Below, in pieces: positions 1 through 8,545 of a DNA stretch of 64,000 nt. The position numbers and the translations under genes were made by a program. This stretch comes from Methylacidiphilales bacterium (lineage in GTDB: Bacteria > Verrucomicrobiota > Verrucomicrobiia > Methylacidiphilales > UBA1321): NCBI GenBank assembly GCA_026225555.1, contig JAMFSY010000074.1:30766-94765 (forward strand), in the 5' to 3' direction. Position 1 is the first letter of the stretch. Every line of letters begins with the position of its first letter. The notes below the pieces were generated by a model. It saw only the letters and a list, made by a program, of their open reading frames with translations, had not been told where the DNA came from and made no database searches.

Positions 1-1
1 T

Positions 2-286
2 CAAAGGACGCTTCATAAAAGCGCTTCCGTTGCCTTGGGAAATGCTCAATTGTCGCTCCAGTCTTCCAAGGAAGCCCTCTTGCTCCTTAGAAACCGGAAA
101 GCAGCTGATCTTCTGGAACAGAGCCTTCATTTCGTAACCGAACTCAAATGGAGTCTCCGCGCCAGGTATGAAGAAATGATGGGGGCTGACGCCGCTGCAA
201 AGATATTCGAGTTTTACGAAGAGTCTTTCTCTCCAGACGCCTTAACGAAAACAATCAAAAAAAGGAAACTCCGTGCTTTTCAATGA
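2..286 (+). CDS. Unrecognised helical protein, C-terminal part (gene enters from the left edge)
   Basis: The frame is open from base 2, so the gene very likely starts outside the window; a TTG at 35 is the first possible start inside it. The visible 94 residues are rich in Leu, Glu, Lys and Ala with no membrane segment or recognisable motif, and end in a basic tail. It overlaps the next gene by 14 bases, which suggests one operon with translational coupling. I do not recognise the family. Confidence 0.5.
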   Translation, partial: QRTLHKSASVALGNAQLSLQSSKEALLLLRNRKAADLLEQSLHFVTELKWSLRARYEEMMGADAAAKIFEFYEESFSPDALTKTIKKRKLRAFQ

Positions 287-746
287 ACTTTCAGAATTTG
301 AACAAATGGCGCAACGCAACGCCGCCAAACGCCAGCATCTTCTTTCCAGTTCGCCGAGCATTTTGACGAGTCTTAGCCAACTCTTAGCTAAGAAAGAGCA
401 AGCGACACAGTCGCTTGAAGACGCCGAGAGGGAAGAGGCCAGATTATTGGAACTACAGCGCCATTATAATCGATTGCTCTCGGAGAAGGCTGATCTCGTT
501 GGACAGGTGGAGCGAGCTGAAAATTACGCACCGGATCTCGAACACGGCATCCGGGGTTGGCAGCAAGTGATTTTGGATTATTTATTCGCCCATGAAGCGC
601 ACGCGCTTGACAAGTCTGGGCATGCCGCCGGTCAAATCACTTTGTTAAGAGCGCGGCTGGAAGTACTCCCGACGGCTATGAAGGCCTTGAGGGCACGGCT
701 CGGCGCCGTAAAAGCCGAAATCGCAGCGATTGAGAAAAAACTTTAA
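273..746 (+). CDS. Coiled-coil hypothetical protein
   Basis: A 157-residue protein dominated by heptad-like helices (about residues 10-80 and 115-155) rich in Ala, Leu, Glu and Arg. It has no signal peptide, membrane segment or catalytic motif. Its start lies 14 bases inside the preceding gene, so the two are probably cotranslated, possibly as subunits of one assembly. A structural or accessory protein of a mobile element is possible, but I see nothing that identifies it. Confidence 0.55.
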   Translation: MLFNELSEFEQMAQRNAAKRQHLLSSSPSILTSLSQLLAKKEQATQSLEDAEREEARLLELQRHYNRLLSEKADLVGQVERAENYAPDLEHGIRGWQQVILDYLFAHEAHALDKSGHAAGQITLLRARLEVLPTAMKALRARLGAVKAEIAAIEKKL

Positions 747-1160
747 ATGCTTCGAGAACGGGTTCGGATTTCCCGTTCTGGATACATAAAACGTGCATCA
801 TGAATTTCGATCCTCACGTCCGCCCGGGTACGCCAGAGGGATTTATTATCGGCTGCCGCATTTACAAAAGTATTGGCATGGAAGGACGGAAGGACAGGGG
901 TAAGAGAGTAGAGAAAGCAACGGTCAGGAAATTGGATGGCCAGAGCCAAACAACGCCAGACGTGTAAAAGGTCAGGAGTCTTCTACGACAACACTTCCTT
1001 CGCAGGTTCCGTCCAGCACCCACTTTTCCGATGAATATATTAGAACGGAGCTTTACACACACACTTTCCAATTTTGGACGACTGAGGAAAATTCGAACGA
1101 GAAAAGATTCCCGGTAAAGGGAGAAATTTTGATACGCAGCCGAAACACTTTTCGGACTTG
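747..1160. other. Intergenic stretch without a convincing gene
   Basis: About 410 bases between a plus-strand and a minus-strand gene that converge here. The open frames inside it give low-complexity translations without start signals or family features. I see no clear terminator or RNA gene. Confidence 0.5.
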
Positions 1161-2000
1161 CTACCTGTTCTTTACCCAAATTCCCATGAGTCCGGAGCCG
1201 CCTACCTCATTTCCATTGTAGTCGGTGATGCGCACCGCAGCAGGATCATCATTCGTCTCAGTATGAACTGCGCTCCATATTTTTTCGAAATCCTGGGCAG
1301 TCTGTAAACGTGTCTGATAGGACATAACGTGAAAGACATTCGAAACAACAATCGTGACCCAATTATTTCGAACAGAAACCGATTTCACGATGGAACTGTC
1401 AAAGCCAACTTGTTCCAAGCCCGCGATAAAGGCTTCTTTTTCTTTTACCAATCGCTCGGCGTCGGCTTGAGCTTGAGCACTGACCTTAGCGGCGTCGGCT
1501 ATCTGTGCAGCGTTGGCTGACGTAAGTTCAGTTTCTGTTTTTCGATAAGCATCAGCCAAAACTGGATCAAATCCGTAAATTTTTCGAATGTCAGGTGGCA
1601 CTCCGTTATTCCTGAATTTCTCAAAAGGGATAGTGCCGCCGCCTCCGTCGTAGAACAAGGTCACACCGGCCGGATCGACTTTCGTAACCATGACGTTTAC
1701 GAGGGAAGTACCATCGGCCAAGGTAATCATGCCATAATTGTCATGGACAGGGTGAACGAATGTATTCAACGAGGCTGTGTCAGGTTGCGGCTGGATTGGA
1801 GTGGGTGGAGGAGAAGTCTCAGGCGCTGGAGCAGTCGCGGGGGAGGCAGGCAATGAAACCGAGGTGGGGCTACTGGTAACCTGCTGGTTTGTTGGTGCTT
1901 CGGGCTTTAGATGTTCCCAGAAAAACACGCCACCTATGGCGATTGCGATGAAAATTAGGCCAGAGCAACCTCCACTATTCGATTTTCGACTGTCACCCAT
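1161..2000 (-). CDS. Membrane-anchored hypothetical protein with proline-rich linker
   Basis: 279 residues from the ATG at 2000, chosen over a longer frame because AAGGAG lies just upstream. A single hydrophobic segment (about residues 14-30) follows a short basic Ser/Asn-rich start. Then comes a Pro/Thr/Ser-rich linker (about 35-80), a small domain with a 'TLADGTSL' stretch typical of Verrucomicrobia-type secreted proteins of unknown role, and an Ala/Gln/Glu-rich helix followed by a C-terminal beta-rich region. It is probably an inner-membrane protein with an extracytoplasmic domain. Function unknown. Confidence 0.6.
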   Translation of the reverse strand: MGDSRKSNSGGCSGLIFIAIAIGGVFFWEHLKPEAPTNQQVTSSPTSVSLPASPATAPAPETSPPPTPIQPQPDTASLNTFVHPVHDNYGMITLADGTSLVNVMVTKVDPAGVTLFYDGGGGTIPFEKFRNNGVPPDIRKIYGFDPVLADAYRKTETELTSANAAQIADAAKVSAQAQADAERLVKEKEAFIAGLEQVGFDSSIVKSVSVRNNWVTIVVSNVFHVMSYQTRLQTAQDFEKIWSAVHTETNDDPAAVRITDYNGNEVGGSGLMGIWVKNR

Positions 2001-2089
2001 AATTCGGCTCCTTATGCGAGGCCGTAGACAACGGTCAGCCCCGCAAGCTTGTCCCATATGTGGTTCAAGTTTTCAATAAAAATCCGTGA

Positions 2090-2302
2090 GTGGCCAAAGC
2101 TATCACTTACGAACGCCAATTAGGAGATTACCTGCGCAAAGCGAGAGGTGACAAAACTTTCCGAAGTTTTGCCCCAAAGCTGGGCATATCGGCGTCATCT
2201 CTCCAACGCCTTGAGCGAGCAGAACAAAATGTAACTCTGCGAACAGTGCAACAGATTACCCGACATCTACGGGTTTCGATTGGGGACATCCTTAGAGGGT
2301 AA
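2090..2302 (+). CDS. XRE-family helix-turn-helix regulator
   Basis: 70 residues from a GTG start, essentially one Cro/C1-type HTH domain: 'LGDYLRKARGDKTFRSFAP' followed by 'LGISASSLQRLERAEQNVT' (recognition helix) and a final helix. The length fits a stand-alone HTH. It lies upstream of the DUF2971 gene and diverges from the membrane protein at 1161-2000, so it may control either. Small XRE proteins beside defence-type genes often act as their repressors; that role here is inferred. Confidence 0.75.
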   Translation: MAKAITYERQLGDYLRKARGDKTFRSFAPKLGISASSLQRLERAEQNVTLRTVQQITRHLRVSIGDILRG

Positions 2303-2409
2303 AGCGTTGCTGTTGGAAGGGTCTTAAGGCCAACATTGTGAAAACGTTTGGCAAAGGAGAGTGGGGAGCAATACTTCTGCTACAATAACGCTGATGAGGA
2401 GACACCGCG

Positions 2410-3428
2410 ATGATTGAAAAGAGTCAGGAGAAAAATATTAATTGGAGCGAGATAGAAAGAGAAATTAAGCTAGCTAATATTTTTTGGCCCTATGGGATAA
2501 AGCAGCGTAGTAAACTCTACGGAAATCCTAAGATCAGGGAAAATCCGATTGCGCATTTTGTTCATTACACTTCTGCGGAATCGGCGCTTCGGATTATTGG
2601 AAGTAAACGTGTCTGGATGCGAAACGCTACATGTATGGCCGACTATCGAGAGGTTCAGCACGGCTTTGACATCCTACAGAATTATTTCGCCGACAAAACA
2701 AGATTACAAGTTTTTACCGACGCATTTGATGCTCATTTTCAAGGCGCGGCTCTTGAGGCGATAAATCGCTTTAATCAGCATTGGAACGATATCAGGTTTA
2801 ATACCTATATCACGTCAATATCGGAGCATGACCAAAGCGAGAATGTCCATGGACGTCTGTCAATGTGGCGAGCTTTTGGCGGCGGCACGGCCCGAGTCGC
2901 AATCGTAATTAAAATTCCTTGGATAATGGAGTCAGGTAATCCGTTGAACCTTGTCTTTAGTCCAATAGCATACCTATCCGAAAACGATGTTCACAAAGAA
3001 ATGGATGATGTGAGTGAAAGCCTGAAGTCCAATGCATCTTTTATCAGTTCGCTAAATCGTGAAGAAATTATTGGTGCTGTATTTCATATGCTTCTAAGTA
3101 GGGTGGCTTGCCTAAAACATGAAGGCTTTCGCGAGGAGAGAGAGTGGAGAATACTTCATGCCCCTAACCGTAATCCATCACCGCTAATGGAGCGATCTTC
3201 GGAAATCATTGGAGGGATTCCCCAAACTGTTTTTAAGATACCTTTGGAAAAAAAGGTTCATCAGATAATAGTGACTTTGAAATCACCCGCCTCTTCGACC
3301 GACTAATTATAGGTCCTTCCTCCTACCCATGGGCAATGTACGAAGCTTTTGTAAACGTACTTCATGAGGCAGGCATAACTGACGCTAAGGATCGGGTGTT
3401 TACATCAAATATTCCGATCCGTGCCTAA
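2410..3428 (+). pseudogene. DUF2971-family protein gene, one-base frameshift near the 3' end
   Basis: The first frame gives 298 residues: 'FVHYTSAESALRIIGSKRV' then 'WMRNATCMADYREVQHG', matching the N-terminal signature of DUF2971 proteins, a family of unknown biochemical role often found in accessory and defence regions. That frame stops at 3306. In another frame, bases 3279-3428 encode 'FDRLIIGPSSYPWAMYEAF' and an '...IPIRA' end, the usual C-terminus of this family. One missing base between about 3273 and 3279 restores a protein of about 339 residues. This may be a true mutation or a sequencing error. Confidence 0.75.
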
Positions 3429-3436
3429 ATGATTAC

Positions 3437-3997
3437 TTAGTCTTCTGAAGCCGCTCGAAGCTGCCATTCGTTAGTTCTTAACTTGCGTTGAATGGATCTT
3501 ATCACTTTATTTTCGAGATCCTCCCAGCTTTCTTCAAATTCTCCACGATCTTGTTCGCAGTGTTCGCAGTAGAATCCAATTCGATCAACAGCAGTAAATG
3601 AGCTTCGATTTTGAGGGTTAACCTGCATCGAACATTTGGGACAAAAGCATGCAAGACTTGCAATATCGTGTCCGTAGTAATTCCAGTGCCAAATAAGTCC
3701 GAAAAATTCATCAGTGATGTAACCTCTCCAGTCAGGCTTGGATGAAGTCCCGCGTAAGAGTTTCAGGCCAATAAAAAGCACGAGCGCCGCGCAAAGCATA
3801 AAAACGGTCATCATCCACCCCGAGATTGAATGATCCGAGATGCTCCAGAGATAAAATGACGTAACGCATTTTGCCAAGAAGGACCACGCGCCTGGAATTA
3901 GTGATACGATTAGCGGAGTGACAATCGCTGCGACCAAAGAACCAATTATGTTAGTTCTGATAGGATGCGGATCGGGAGATGCCTGCTTCTTGCTCAT
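3437..3997 (-). CDS. Two-TM membrane protein with C-terminal zinc ribbon
   Basis: 186 residues. Two hydrophobic segments (about residues 18-45 and 60-80) are followed by a cytoplasmic domain with two Cys pairs, CPKC (about 118-121) and CEHC (about 144-147), spaced like a zinc ribbon, then an acidic helix. Its ATG overlaps the stop of the AbiTii gene by four bases (ATGA), so the two are translationally coupled and probably act together, for example a membrane effector with its sensor. No family recognised. Confidence 0.6.
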   Translation of the reverse strand: MSKKQASPDPHPIRTNIIGSLVAAIVTPLIVSLIPGAWSFLAKCVTSFYLWSISDHSISGWMMTVFMLCAALVLFIGLKLLRGTSSKPDWRGYITDEFFGLIWHWNYYGHDIASLACFCPKCSMQVNPQNRSSFTAVDRIGFYCEHCEQDRGEFEESWEDLENKVIRSIQRKLRTNEWQLRAASED

Positions 3998-4905
3998 AAT
4001 CCATAAAATGCTTTCAGTGCTTCAGTCAGAATCCCTGCGGCGGTACCGACGCCAATTTCCCATGTCCCTTCGGCAGATTTTTGAACCATTTTTCCCAGCC
4101 ATCTCGAGACCGATTTTCCAAGGCCAGACTGGGGTAGCTTACCATCTGCATTTAAAGCTGTTTTCAGCCCTTGAAGATCATCGGACTTGATACCTTGAGC
4201 TTCGAGATAACTGGTGAGACTTTTCAAATCGCCTTCGTTGACACTGACGGTCGCATTTTGATGAATATCATGCCCCGATGCAATATTTCCAACATTGCCA
4301 AAGATGTTTTGATGGAAAATTTGTGTTACCCGATCTTTAGGAACAGGAATAGAGTTCATCGGCGCCTCGCCCGCTTCGGGATTGGCTGATTCTATTTCAA
4401 GAACGAAATCGAGAATCCGGTTCCGAACAGTGCTTAAAATGGCTACGAGAAACGAAACATTCACTAACTGCCACGCTTGCATCAGATACATCCCATCGTA
4501 GATACTGTTTCCAAACAAAGGGCTAGTATCGGCTGGCCAAGAAAAACGGAGATATCCATGTTCTTCGTTGGCTCTTATTTGCTCCTTTATTGAACTGATG
4601 CCCTGTTCAAAATTAACGTGCGTGAGCAATTTGCGTAATCCTGCTGGGATACAGACTTCTGCGATGGGGGCATTTTGTAACTGCCTACCTCCAGGGCCGG
4701 AGAAATGCCCGAAACAAGAAGTATGCAGTTTTCGATAATTGGGCAGATCAACTGTACCATTATAGCCATCTAACTCACATCGAACCCAATTTGTGAATTC
4801 TTCGTTTTTGAGGCGGGCTGCTAAAATCCTACACTTGCGTAGCAATGTCTCCAGATCGGAAGTTCCGTCTATGGATAAATTCTGAATTTCTTGTAATAGA
4901 CTCAT
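3994..4905 (-). CDS. AbiTii-domain protein
   Basis: 303 residues. The N-terminal part carries 'ETLLRKCRILAARLKNEEF' and 'ELDGYNGTVDLPNYRKL', which match the AbiTii domain named from type II abortive-infection proteins. The middle has low-complexity Gly/Asn/His segments ('NIFGNVGNIASGHDIHQN', about residues 200-220) and the C-terminus is helical with a Gly/Ala-rich stretch (about 280-298) that could contact membrane. It is first in a two-gene operon with the membrane zinc-ribbon gene. An antiviral role is inferred from the family name and the neighbours, not shown. Confidence 0.7.
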   Translation of the reverse strand: MSLLQEIQNLSIDGTSDLETLLRKCRILAARLKNEEFTNWVRCELDGYNGTVDLPNYRKLHTSCFGHFSGPGGRQLQNAPIAEVCIPAGLRKLLTHVNFEQGISSIKEQIRANEEHGYLRFSWPADTSPLFGNSIYDGMYLMQAWQLVNVSFLVAILSTVRNRILDFVLEIESANPEAGEAPMNSIPVPKDRVTQIFHQNIFGNVGNIASGHDIHQNATVSVNEGDLKSLTSYLEAQGIKSDDLQGLKTALNADGKLPQSGLGKSVSRWLGKMVQKSAEGTWEIGVGTAAGILTEALKAFYGL

Positions 4906-5157
4906 ACCGGATTCACGAGGCCGCTATTCAACGTGCCCCGATGATTGTCCCAATTCTACCATGATGGCCTGGAGAAATGGAGATCAATGCGTGGGCGGCC
5001 CTCTCACATTTGGGAAGGGTAATCAGGGAATCTTGGAATGTAAAAGCAAACGCAGTCCGTTCCCTGCGAATGCCAGGCCTTCTAAGACAGTCGCGACGGA
5101 TGGAATCATCCCCTCTCAGAGCATCCACGAACACATGGGCGCATAGCTAGCGGGGTT

Positions 5158-5174
5158 TGTCAGATAACTGTCAG
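5158..5174 (+). repeat. TGTCAG direct repeats, possible transposon left end
   Basis: TGTCAG occurs at 5158-5163 and 5169-5174, 11 bases apart, in a 495-base gene-free stretch. Ends of TniA/TnsB-type transposons commonly begin with TGT followed by short repeats, and a related transposase gene lies to the right. I could not find a matching inverted end, so this remains a candidate only. Confidence 0.3.
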
Positions 5175-5225
5175 AAAAAAGGATATTGGCCAACGGGAAG
5201 GGCTTATGTAGCTAATCATAATACT

Positions 5226-5277
5226 TGGTGAGTATCTCTCACATTACATGGTGAGTTATTCTCAGATAAGGTGACGG
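5226..5277 (+). repeat. Short tandem repeats TGGTGAGT
   Basis: TGGTGAGT occurs at 5226-5233 and 5249-5256 (period 23), each followed by a CTC-rich block; a weaker copy AGGTGACG lies near 5269. Spaced direct repeats of this kind next to TGTCAG repeats resemble transposase binding sites at a transposon end. Confidence 0.35.
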
Positions 5278-5295
5278 CTTGTTCCCGCTTAATAA

Positions 5296-5342
5296 CTTAC
5301 GTCTCTCTGTGAGGGGCGTAGCCCCGAACAGAGAGACGTAAG
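5296..5342 (-). terminator. Long hairpin downstream of the 152-residue gene
   Basis: Perfect 15-bp arms at 5296-5310 (CTTACGTCTCTCTGT) and 5328-5342. The 17-base loop contains a second hairpin (GGGGC at 5313-5317 and GCCCC at 5321-5325). It lies just beyond the 3' end of the minus-strand gene at 5401-5859. It lacks a strong U tract, so it could equally be a protein binding site or a small repeat element. Confidence 0.5.
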
Positions 5343-5400
5343 TCGCGCGCAAAAAAGATGGCGACCAGCACGAAGGCCAGTTCGGCGGACCCATTATTTA

Positions 5401-5859
5401 TCAACCCTGCTCTGACACCGCGTAGTAGTCCCGGTGCTCACTGCTCTCCGCTGAAACGAGCTTTAGCGCGAGCCCCCTCCGCTTCGCGATTGCTTCGAGT
5501 GCGGAAGCAGGCACGCCGACCGATTGAAAGCTGTGGCCGCAGTGGGCGATAATGCCGGTGAGATCCTTGCTTTGAAAAAACTCCGCTGGCCGCAGGCTCC
5601 GCAGGGTCGATTCCGCACCCTCCGCGTCCGCCTCCATGCGGAAGAGTAAGGTCACCACCCAGTGCAGATGCGGATTGAACGCCGGAGCAGAAACTTCACG
5701 CGCTGTGAAAACGACCTCTTGCCCGGTGCGCGCGATCGTGGCCACGCTGCCGGCATCGAAGAGCATGCACCAAAGATCCTCCGGTGCATCCCCCCGGTGC
5801 CCGAAGGCCACCAGCAACCCCTCGGCGCTGGTGGCCCTAATGTGAGTGAGTGTCTTCAC
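5401..5859 (-). CDS. Hypothetical protein, third gene of left transposase operon
   Basis: 152 residues with no recognised domain. Sequence features include 'LLVAFGHRGDAPEDLWCML' near the N-terminus and a C-terminal half rich in Ala, Glu and Ser. It is in line with, and 33 bases downstream of, the ATPase gene of the left transposase operon, separated by a small hairpin (5873-5888). The right-hand transposase operon also has a third gene in this position, but I see no similarity between the two. A transposition accessory role is inferred from position only. Confidence 0.5.
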   Translation of the reverse strand: MKTLTHIRATSAEGLLVAFGHRGDAPEDLWCMLFDAGSVATIARTGQEVVFTAREVSAPAFNPHLHWVVTLLFRMEADAEGAESTLRSLRPAEFFQSKDLTGIIAHCGHSFQSVGVPASALEAIAKRRGLALKLVSAESSEHRDYYAVSEQG

Positions 5860-5872
5860 TCCACCCTAAATA

Positions 5873-5888
5873 CGGGGCGTACACCCCG
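5873..5888. other. Small hairpin between ATPase gene and third gene
   Basis: CGGGG at 5873-5877 pairs with CCCCG at 5884-5888. The core GGGGCGTA followed by CCCC is almost the same as the inner hairpin at 5313-5325, so this small gene is flanked on both sides by related stem-loops. Confidence 0.45.
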
Positions 5889-5891
5889 AAG

Positions 5892-6680
5892 TTAAGTATT
5901 ATCTTTGGATTTCGCCACTACGCGCATTTCCGCGTACACAGCCTTCACCAAACGGAGCGTGAACACCTCGTCGGCAAACTTCCGATTCTTGAGATCAGCA
6001 AATCGATATACGCGACCGATGTTGCCCAGACTCGACTCGGCGACCAACTCAATCGCCCTGATCGCGTCTGGCTCGGACTCCTTCGCCCGTTCGGCAAGTT
6101 CGGGCCCGTCCTTGCACCATGCCTTAAGGCACGCTGTGATGTCGGCAAGACTTAGCGCCGGGACCGCAACGTACTGTCGAACGCTCGCTGCCCTATCGCC
6201 AGTGAGGTCCTCAAGGTCGGTGATATCTCCGGAACCAGCCAGAATGAGCCCGCAGGGATGCTTGAACTGCCGCAACTGGGCCATCACATCGAAGAGCACG
6301 TTGAAGGACTCTCGATCCACCACCTGGCAGTTGGTCAGAATGACCAACCCAACATTGCCAAACTGGAGCCGCCGAGTGAGGAGTGATGCCAGACAGCTCA
6401 AGCTGTAGAGCCTCCAGTCCCGGGGCATGGTGCTGGCCGCCACATTGAGAAGCAGCACTTGGAACAGCTTGAGGGCATTAGTCTCCCGCTGCAGCCGGAT
6501 GAACAGAGGTTCCTGATCGGTTGCGCACATGGATCTTCGCTCGATCTCCAGAAGGTGCGTTTTGCCGCTTTGAGGCGGACCCGCCAGAACCATGGCCAAG
6601 CCCGCCTCGCGAGCCTCCTTGGCCGTTTGCGCGAACTTCGCCATCCACGGGAACGTCACTGTAGGAAGTGAGGAGTTCAT
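5892..6680 (-). CDS. TniB/TnsC-like AAA ATPase with degenerate Walker B
   Basis: 262 residues. Walker A is clear (GPPQSGKT, residues 34-41), and the overall length and layout fit TniB/TnsC/IstB-type transposition ATPases, which choose targets and activate the partner transposase. The Walker B position reads 'GLVILTNCQVV' instead of hydrophobics followed by Asp-Glu, so ATP hydrolysis may be impaired. A sensor-like 'GLILAGSGDI' follows. The start overlaps the transposase stop by ATGA, so the two are coupled. The right-hand ATPase (11686-12462) keeps an intact Walker B. Confidence 0.75.
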   Translation of the reverse strand: MNSSLPTVTFPWMAKFAQTAKEAREAGLAMVLAGPPQSGKTHLLEIERRSMCATDQEPLFIRLQRETNALKLFQVLLLNVAASTMPRDWRLYSLSCLASLLTRRLQFGNVGLVILTNCQVVDRESFNVLFDVMAQLRQFKHPCGLILAGSGDITDLEDLTGDRAASVRQYVAVPALSLADITACLKAWCKDGPELAERAKESEPDAIRAIELVAESSLGNIGRVYRFADLKNRKFADEVFTLRLVKAVYAEMRVVAKSKDNT

Positions 6681-8320
6681 TTCACGTCACCTACAACCAC
6701 CGTGGTGGCCACGATGCCTTCGGGCTTGGAGCGGCGGGAGCGCTTAGGCGGAGCCTTTTTGCCGGAGGACTTGGCCTTCGGCTCAGGTTCGCCACCCACC
6801 AGATCACCCAGGTACTTTGCGGTGCGCTCAAAGAAGCCGTTAAGAGCCTGGTTCATATCCTTGATACCCCCTTCGTGCGTCTTTAGGGCTGCCTTGACCG
6901 TGGGCGCTAGGGTAGCATCCTCACCATTGCGCTTGAGCACTCCCAGTGGAACGTGGCCAAGGAAGGCTCGAACCGGCCCCTTATCAACTCCATCGGGAGG
7001 CAACTGCACCGTGATCTTGTCCTCGCCGAATTTCAGGCCAACGAAGTTCTCGTTGATCCAGAATTGGCCCGGGAGGATTTGTACGCCAGCCTTGGTTGCG
7101 ATCAATTCCTTCTCAACATAGATCTTCCCCAACACCTCCTTGTAATCGAGGCAGACCAAGGAACTGTCTTCAATCCCTTCATACCATGATTCATACGGAG
7201 TCTTGTTATGGGCCGAATGCACCCGACTTACGCAGTAATCGGCCATGTAATCGTTCAGTTGGCTAACCACGCGGTCCCACCACGCCTGCGCGCGACCGCG
7301 CTGCACGTCTTCAGCCTCCTCATCAGGAATCTGGAGACCTACGATCTTGTCCTCGAAGCTTTTGACGAATCGCTCCCCAAGGGTTCCGAAGAAGCGCTCA
7401 ATACGCCCTTTTTCCTGGGGGCACTCCGGATAGCAATAATCCGGCTCGGTACCTAGGCGAGCAAGATTGGCCAAAAATTGAGCCGATTTGAAAGGGCCAC
7501 CATTATCGAGCTGCAGCACTCGCGGTTTGCCGCACCACGTCGTAGCTCTATTCCGCTTGGGCATGACGGCCATTTTCAGGCAGCCAACCGTATCCTCCGT
7601 CCTGATCGGAAACTTCGAGATCATCCAACCCATGACCAGCCTGGATTTTTTGTCGATGATGACGACGATATTAGGCTTGAAGGTGTTCTTGCCGTCGAAG
7701 ACCCAGATACCAAGCTCGCAGGCATCCGCGATCCACACGTCATTGGAATTGCCATCGGGCTGGAAAATCGTCGGAGCATTTTTGGCGTACCAGTCCAAGC
7801 GCGACAGGATATTCTTCTCCAGGAAATCCTGATCGAAAAGCTTAGCCCATCGCCGATAGGTGGCGTAGCTCACCATCTTGAGATGTCTCTCTTTGCAATA
7901 TTGTTCCACCTTTTCATAATGAACGGTGGAAGCCTTGGTGCGGCGCTTGAGCCAGCCAGGCATGCAAAGAAGGAGGACGATGTCGCTGATTGCCGGCGGG
8001 CGCCCGGGACGGCGCTGGCCGCCCAAGGTACGAGTGCCATTCCTTTCGTCGTAGGCCTTCATCTTCCTCCAACGCCGCAACGTCGACGCGCTATGATGAT
8101 CCTCTTCTTTAGGCCGATTCTCCTTCAGGAACGCGGCGTACTGTTCCGGGGATTTTCCGAGCCGCTTCATCTCGCTCAGAAAAGCGCAACGCTCGGCCCA
8201 GAGATTGAGGACCTCCGTTGGGAGTTCCGTCTCCGGCGTTGCCCTCAACTTGAGTTCCTTGTAGATGTTATCTGCGTTGATGTTTATTTCGGGTGATGAC
8301 CAAGCAATATTTGTATGCAT
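6677..8320 (-). CDS. TniA/TnsB-like DDE transposase (left module)
   Basis: 547 residues, within the usual range for TniA/TnsB/MuA-type integrase-fold transposases. An N-terminal HTH region (about residues 70-165) is followed by the catalytic core: D199 (in 'WIADACELGIWVFDG'), D272 ('LQLDNGGPF') and E308 ('QEKGRIERFFG'), with 35 residues between the last two, the classic DD35E spacing. The C-terminus (about 520-547) is very basic. It heads an operon with the ATPase and is clearly related to the right-hand transposase ('CEL.IWV' and 'DNGG.F' in both). It cuts and joins transposon ends; the ends themselves were not identified with certainty. Confidence 0.88.
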   Translation of the reverse strand: MHTNIAWSSPEININADNIYKELKLRATPETELPTEVLNLWAERCAFLSEMKRLGKSPEQYAAFLKENRPKEEDHHSASTLRRWRKMKAYDERNGTRTLGGQRRPGRPPAISDIVLLLCMPGWLKRRTKASTVHYEKVEQYCKERHLKMVSYATYRRWAKLFDQDFLEKNILSRLDWYAKNAPTIFQPDGNSNDVWIADACELGIWVFDGKNTFKPNIVVIIDKKSRLVMGWMISKFPIRTEDTVGCLKMAVMPKRNRATTWCGKPRVLQLDNGGPFKSAQFLANLARLGTEPDYCYPECPQEKGRIERFFGTLGERFVKSFEDKIVGLQIPDEEAEDVQRGRAQAWWDRVVSQLNDYMADYCVSRVHSAHNKTPYESWYEGIEDSSLVCLDYKEVLGKIYVEKELIATKAGVQILPGQFWINENFVGLKFGEDKITVQLPPDGVDKGPVRAFLGHVPLGVLKRNGEDATLAPTVKAALKTHEGGIKDMNQALNGFFERTAKYLGDLVGGEPEPKAKSSGKKAPPKRSRRSKPEGIVATTVVVGDVK

Positions 8321-8361
8321 GCGCGCGAGATAGCCGGGAGGGGGGGCGAACCCGCCGCTGA

Positions 8362-8395
8362 CTAACCCATCGATGTGGCTAAATATGGGTTAGCC
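8362..8395. promoter_or_regulatory. Palindromic operator between divergent genes
   Basis: CTAACCCAT (8362-8370) pairs with ATGGGTTAG (8385-8393). A second overlapping palindrome, GGCTAA (8377-8382) and TTAGCC (8390-8395), shares the right arm. The site lies in the 225-base gap between the leftward transposase and the rightward RHH-PIN gene. It is a good candidate for the binding site of the ribbon-helix-helix part of that protein or of a transposase. Confidence 0.55.
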
Positions 8396-8545
8396 ATGTG
8401 GGCTCGGGCGCGCTTGAAACTGCAGTGCAATGGGATCCGCCGTATTGCATCCTAGATCGGTCGCATCCAGTCAAACTTGCTTCAGCGGGCCACTCAGGTT
8501 CCGCCCGCGAAATCCGATATAGCCATAGATGTGGTTTTATATGTT

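Noticed and set aside
862..1179. Minus-strand open frame of 105 residues
   Set aside because: Low-complexity translation without a start signal; kept as gene-free interval.
5296..5342. CRISPR repeat
   Set aside because: Only one hairpin with a single pair of arms; no array or spacers.
6702..7121. Plus-strand open frames through the left transposase gene
   Set aside because: They are shadows of the minus-strand transposase, whose DDE motifs and start/stop overlaps fit a real gene.
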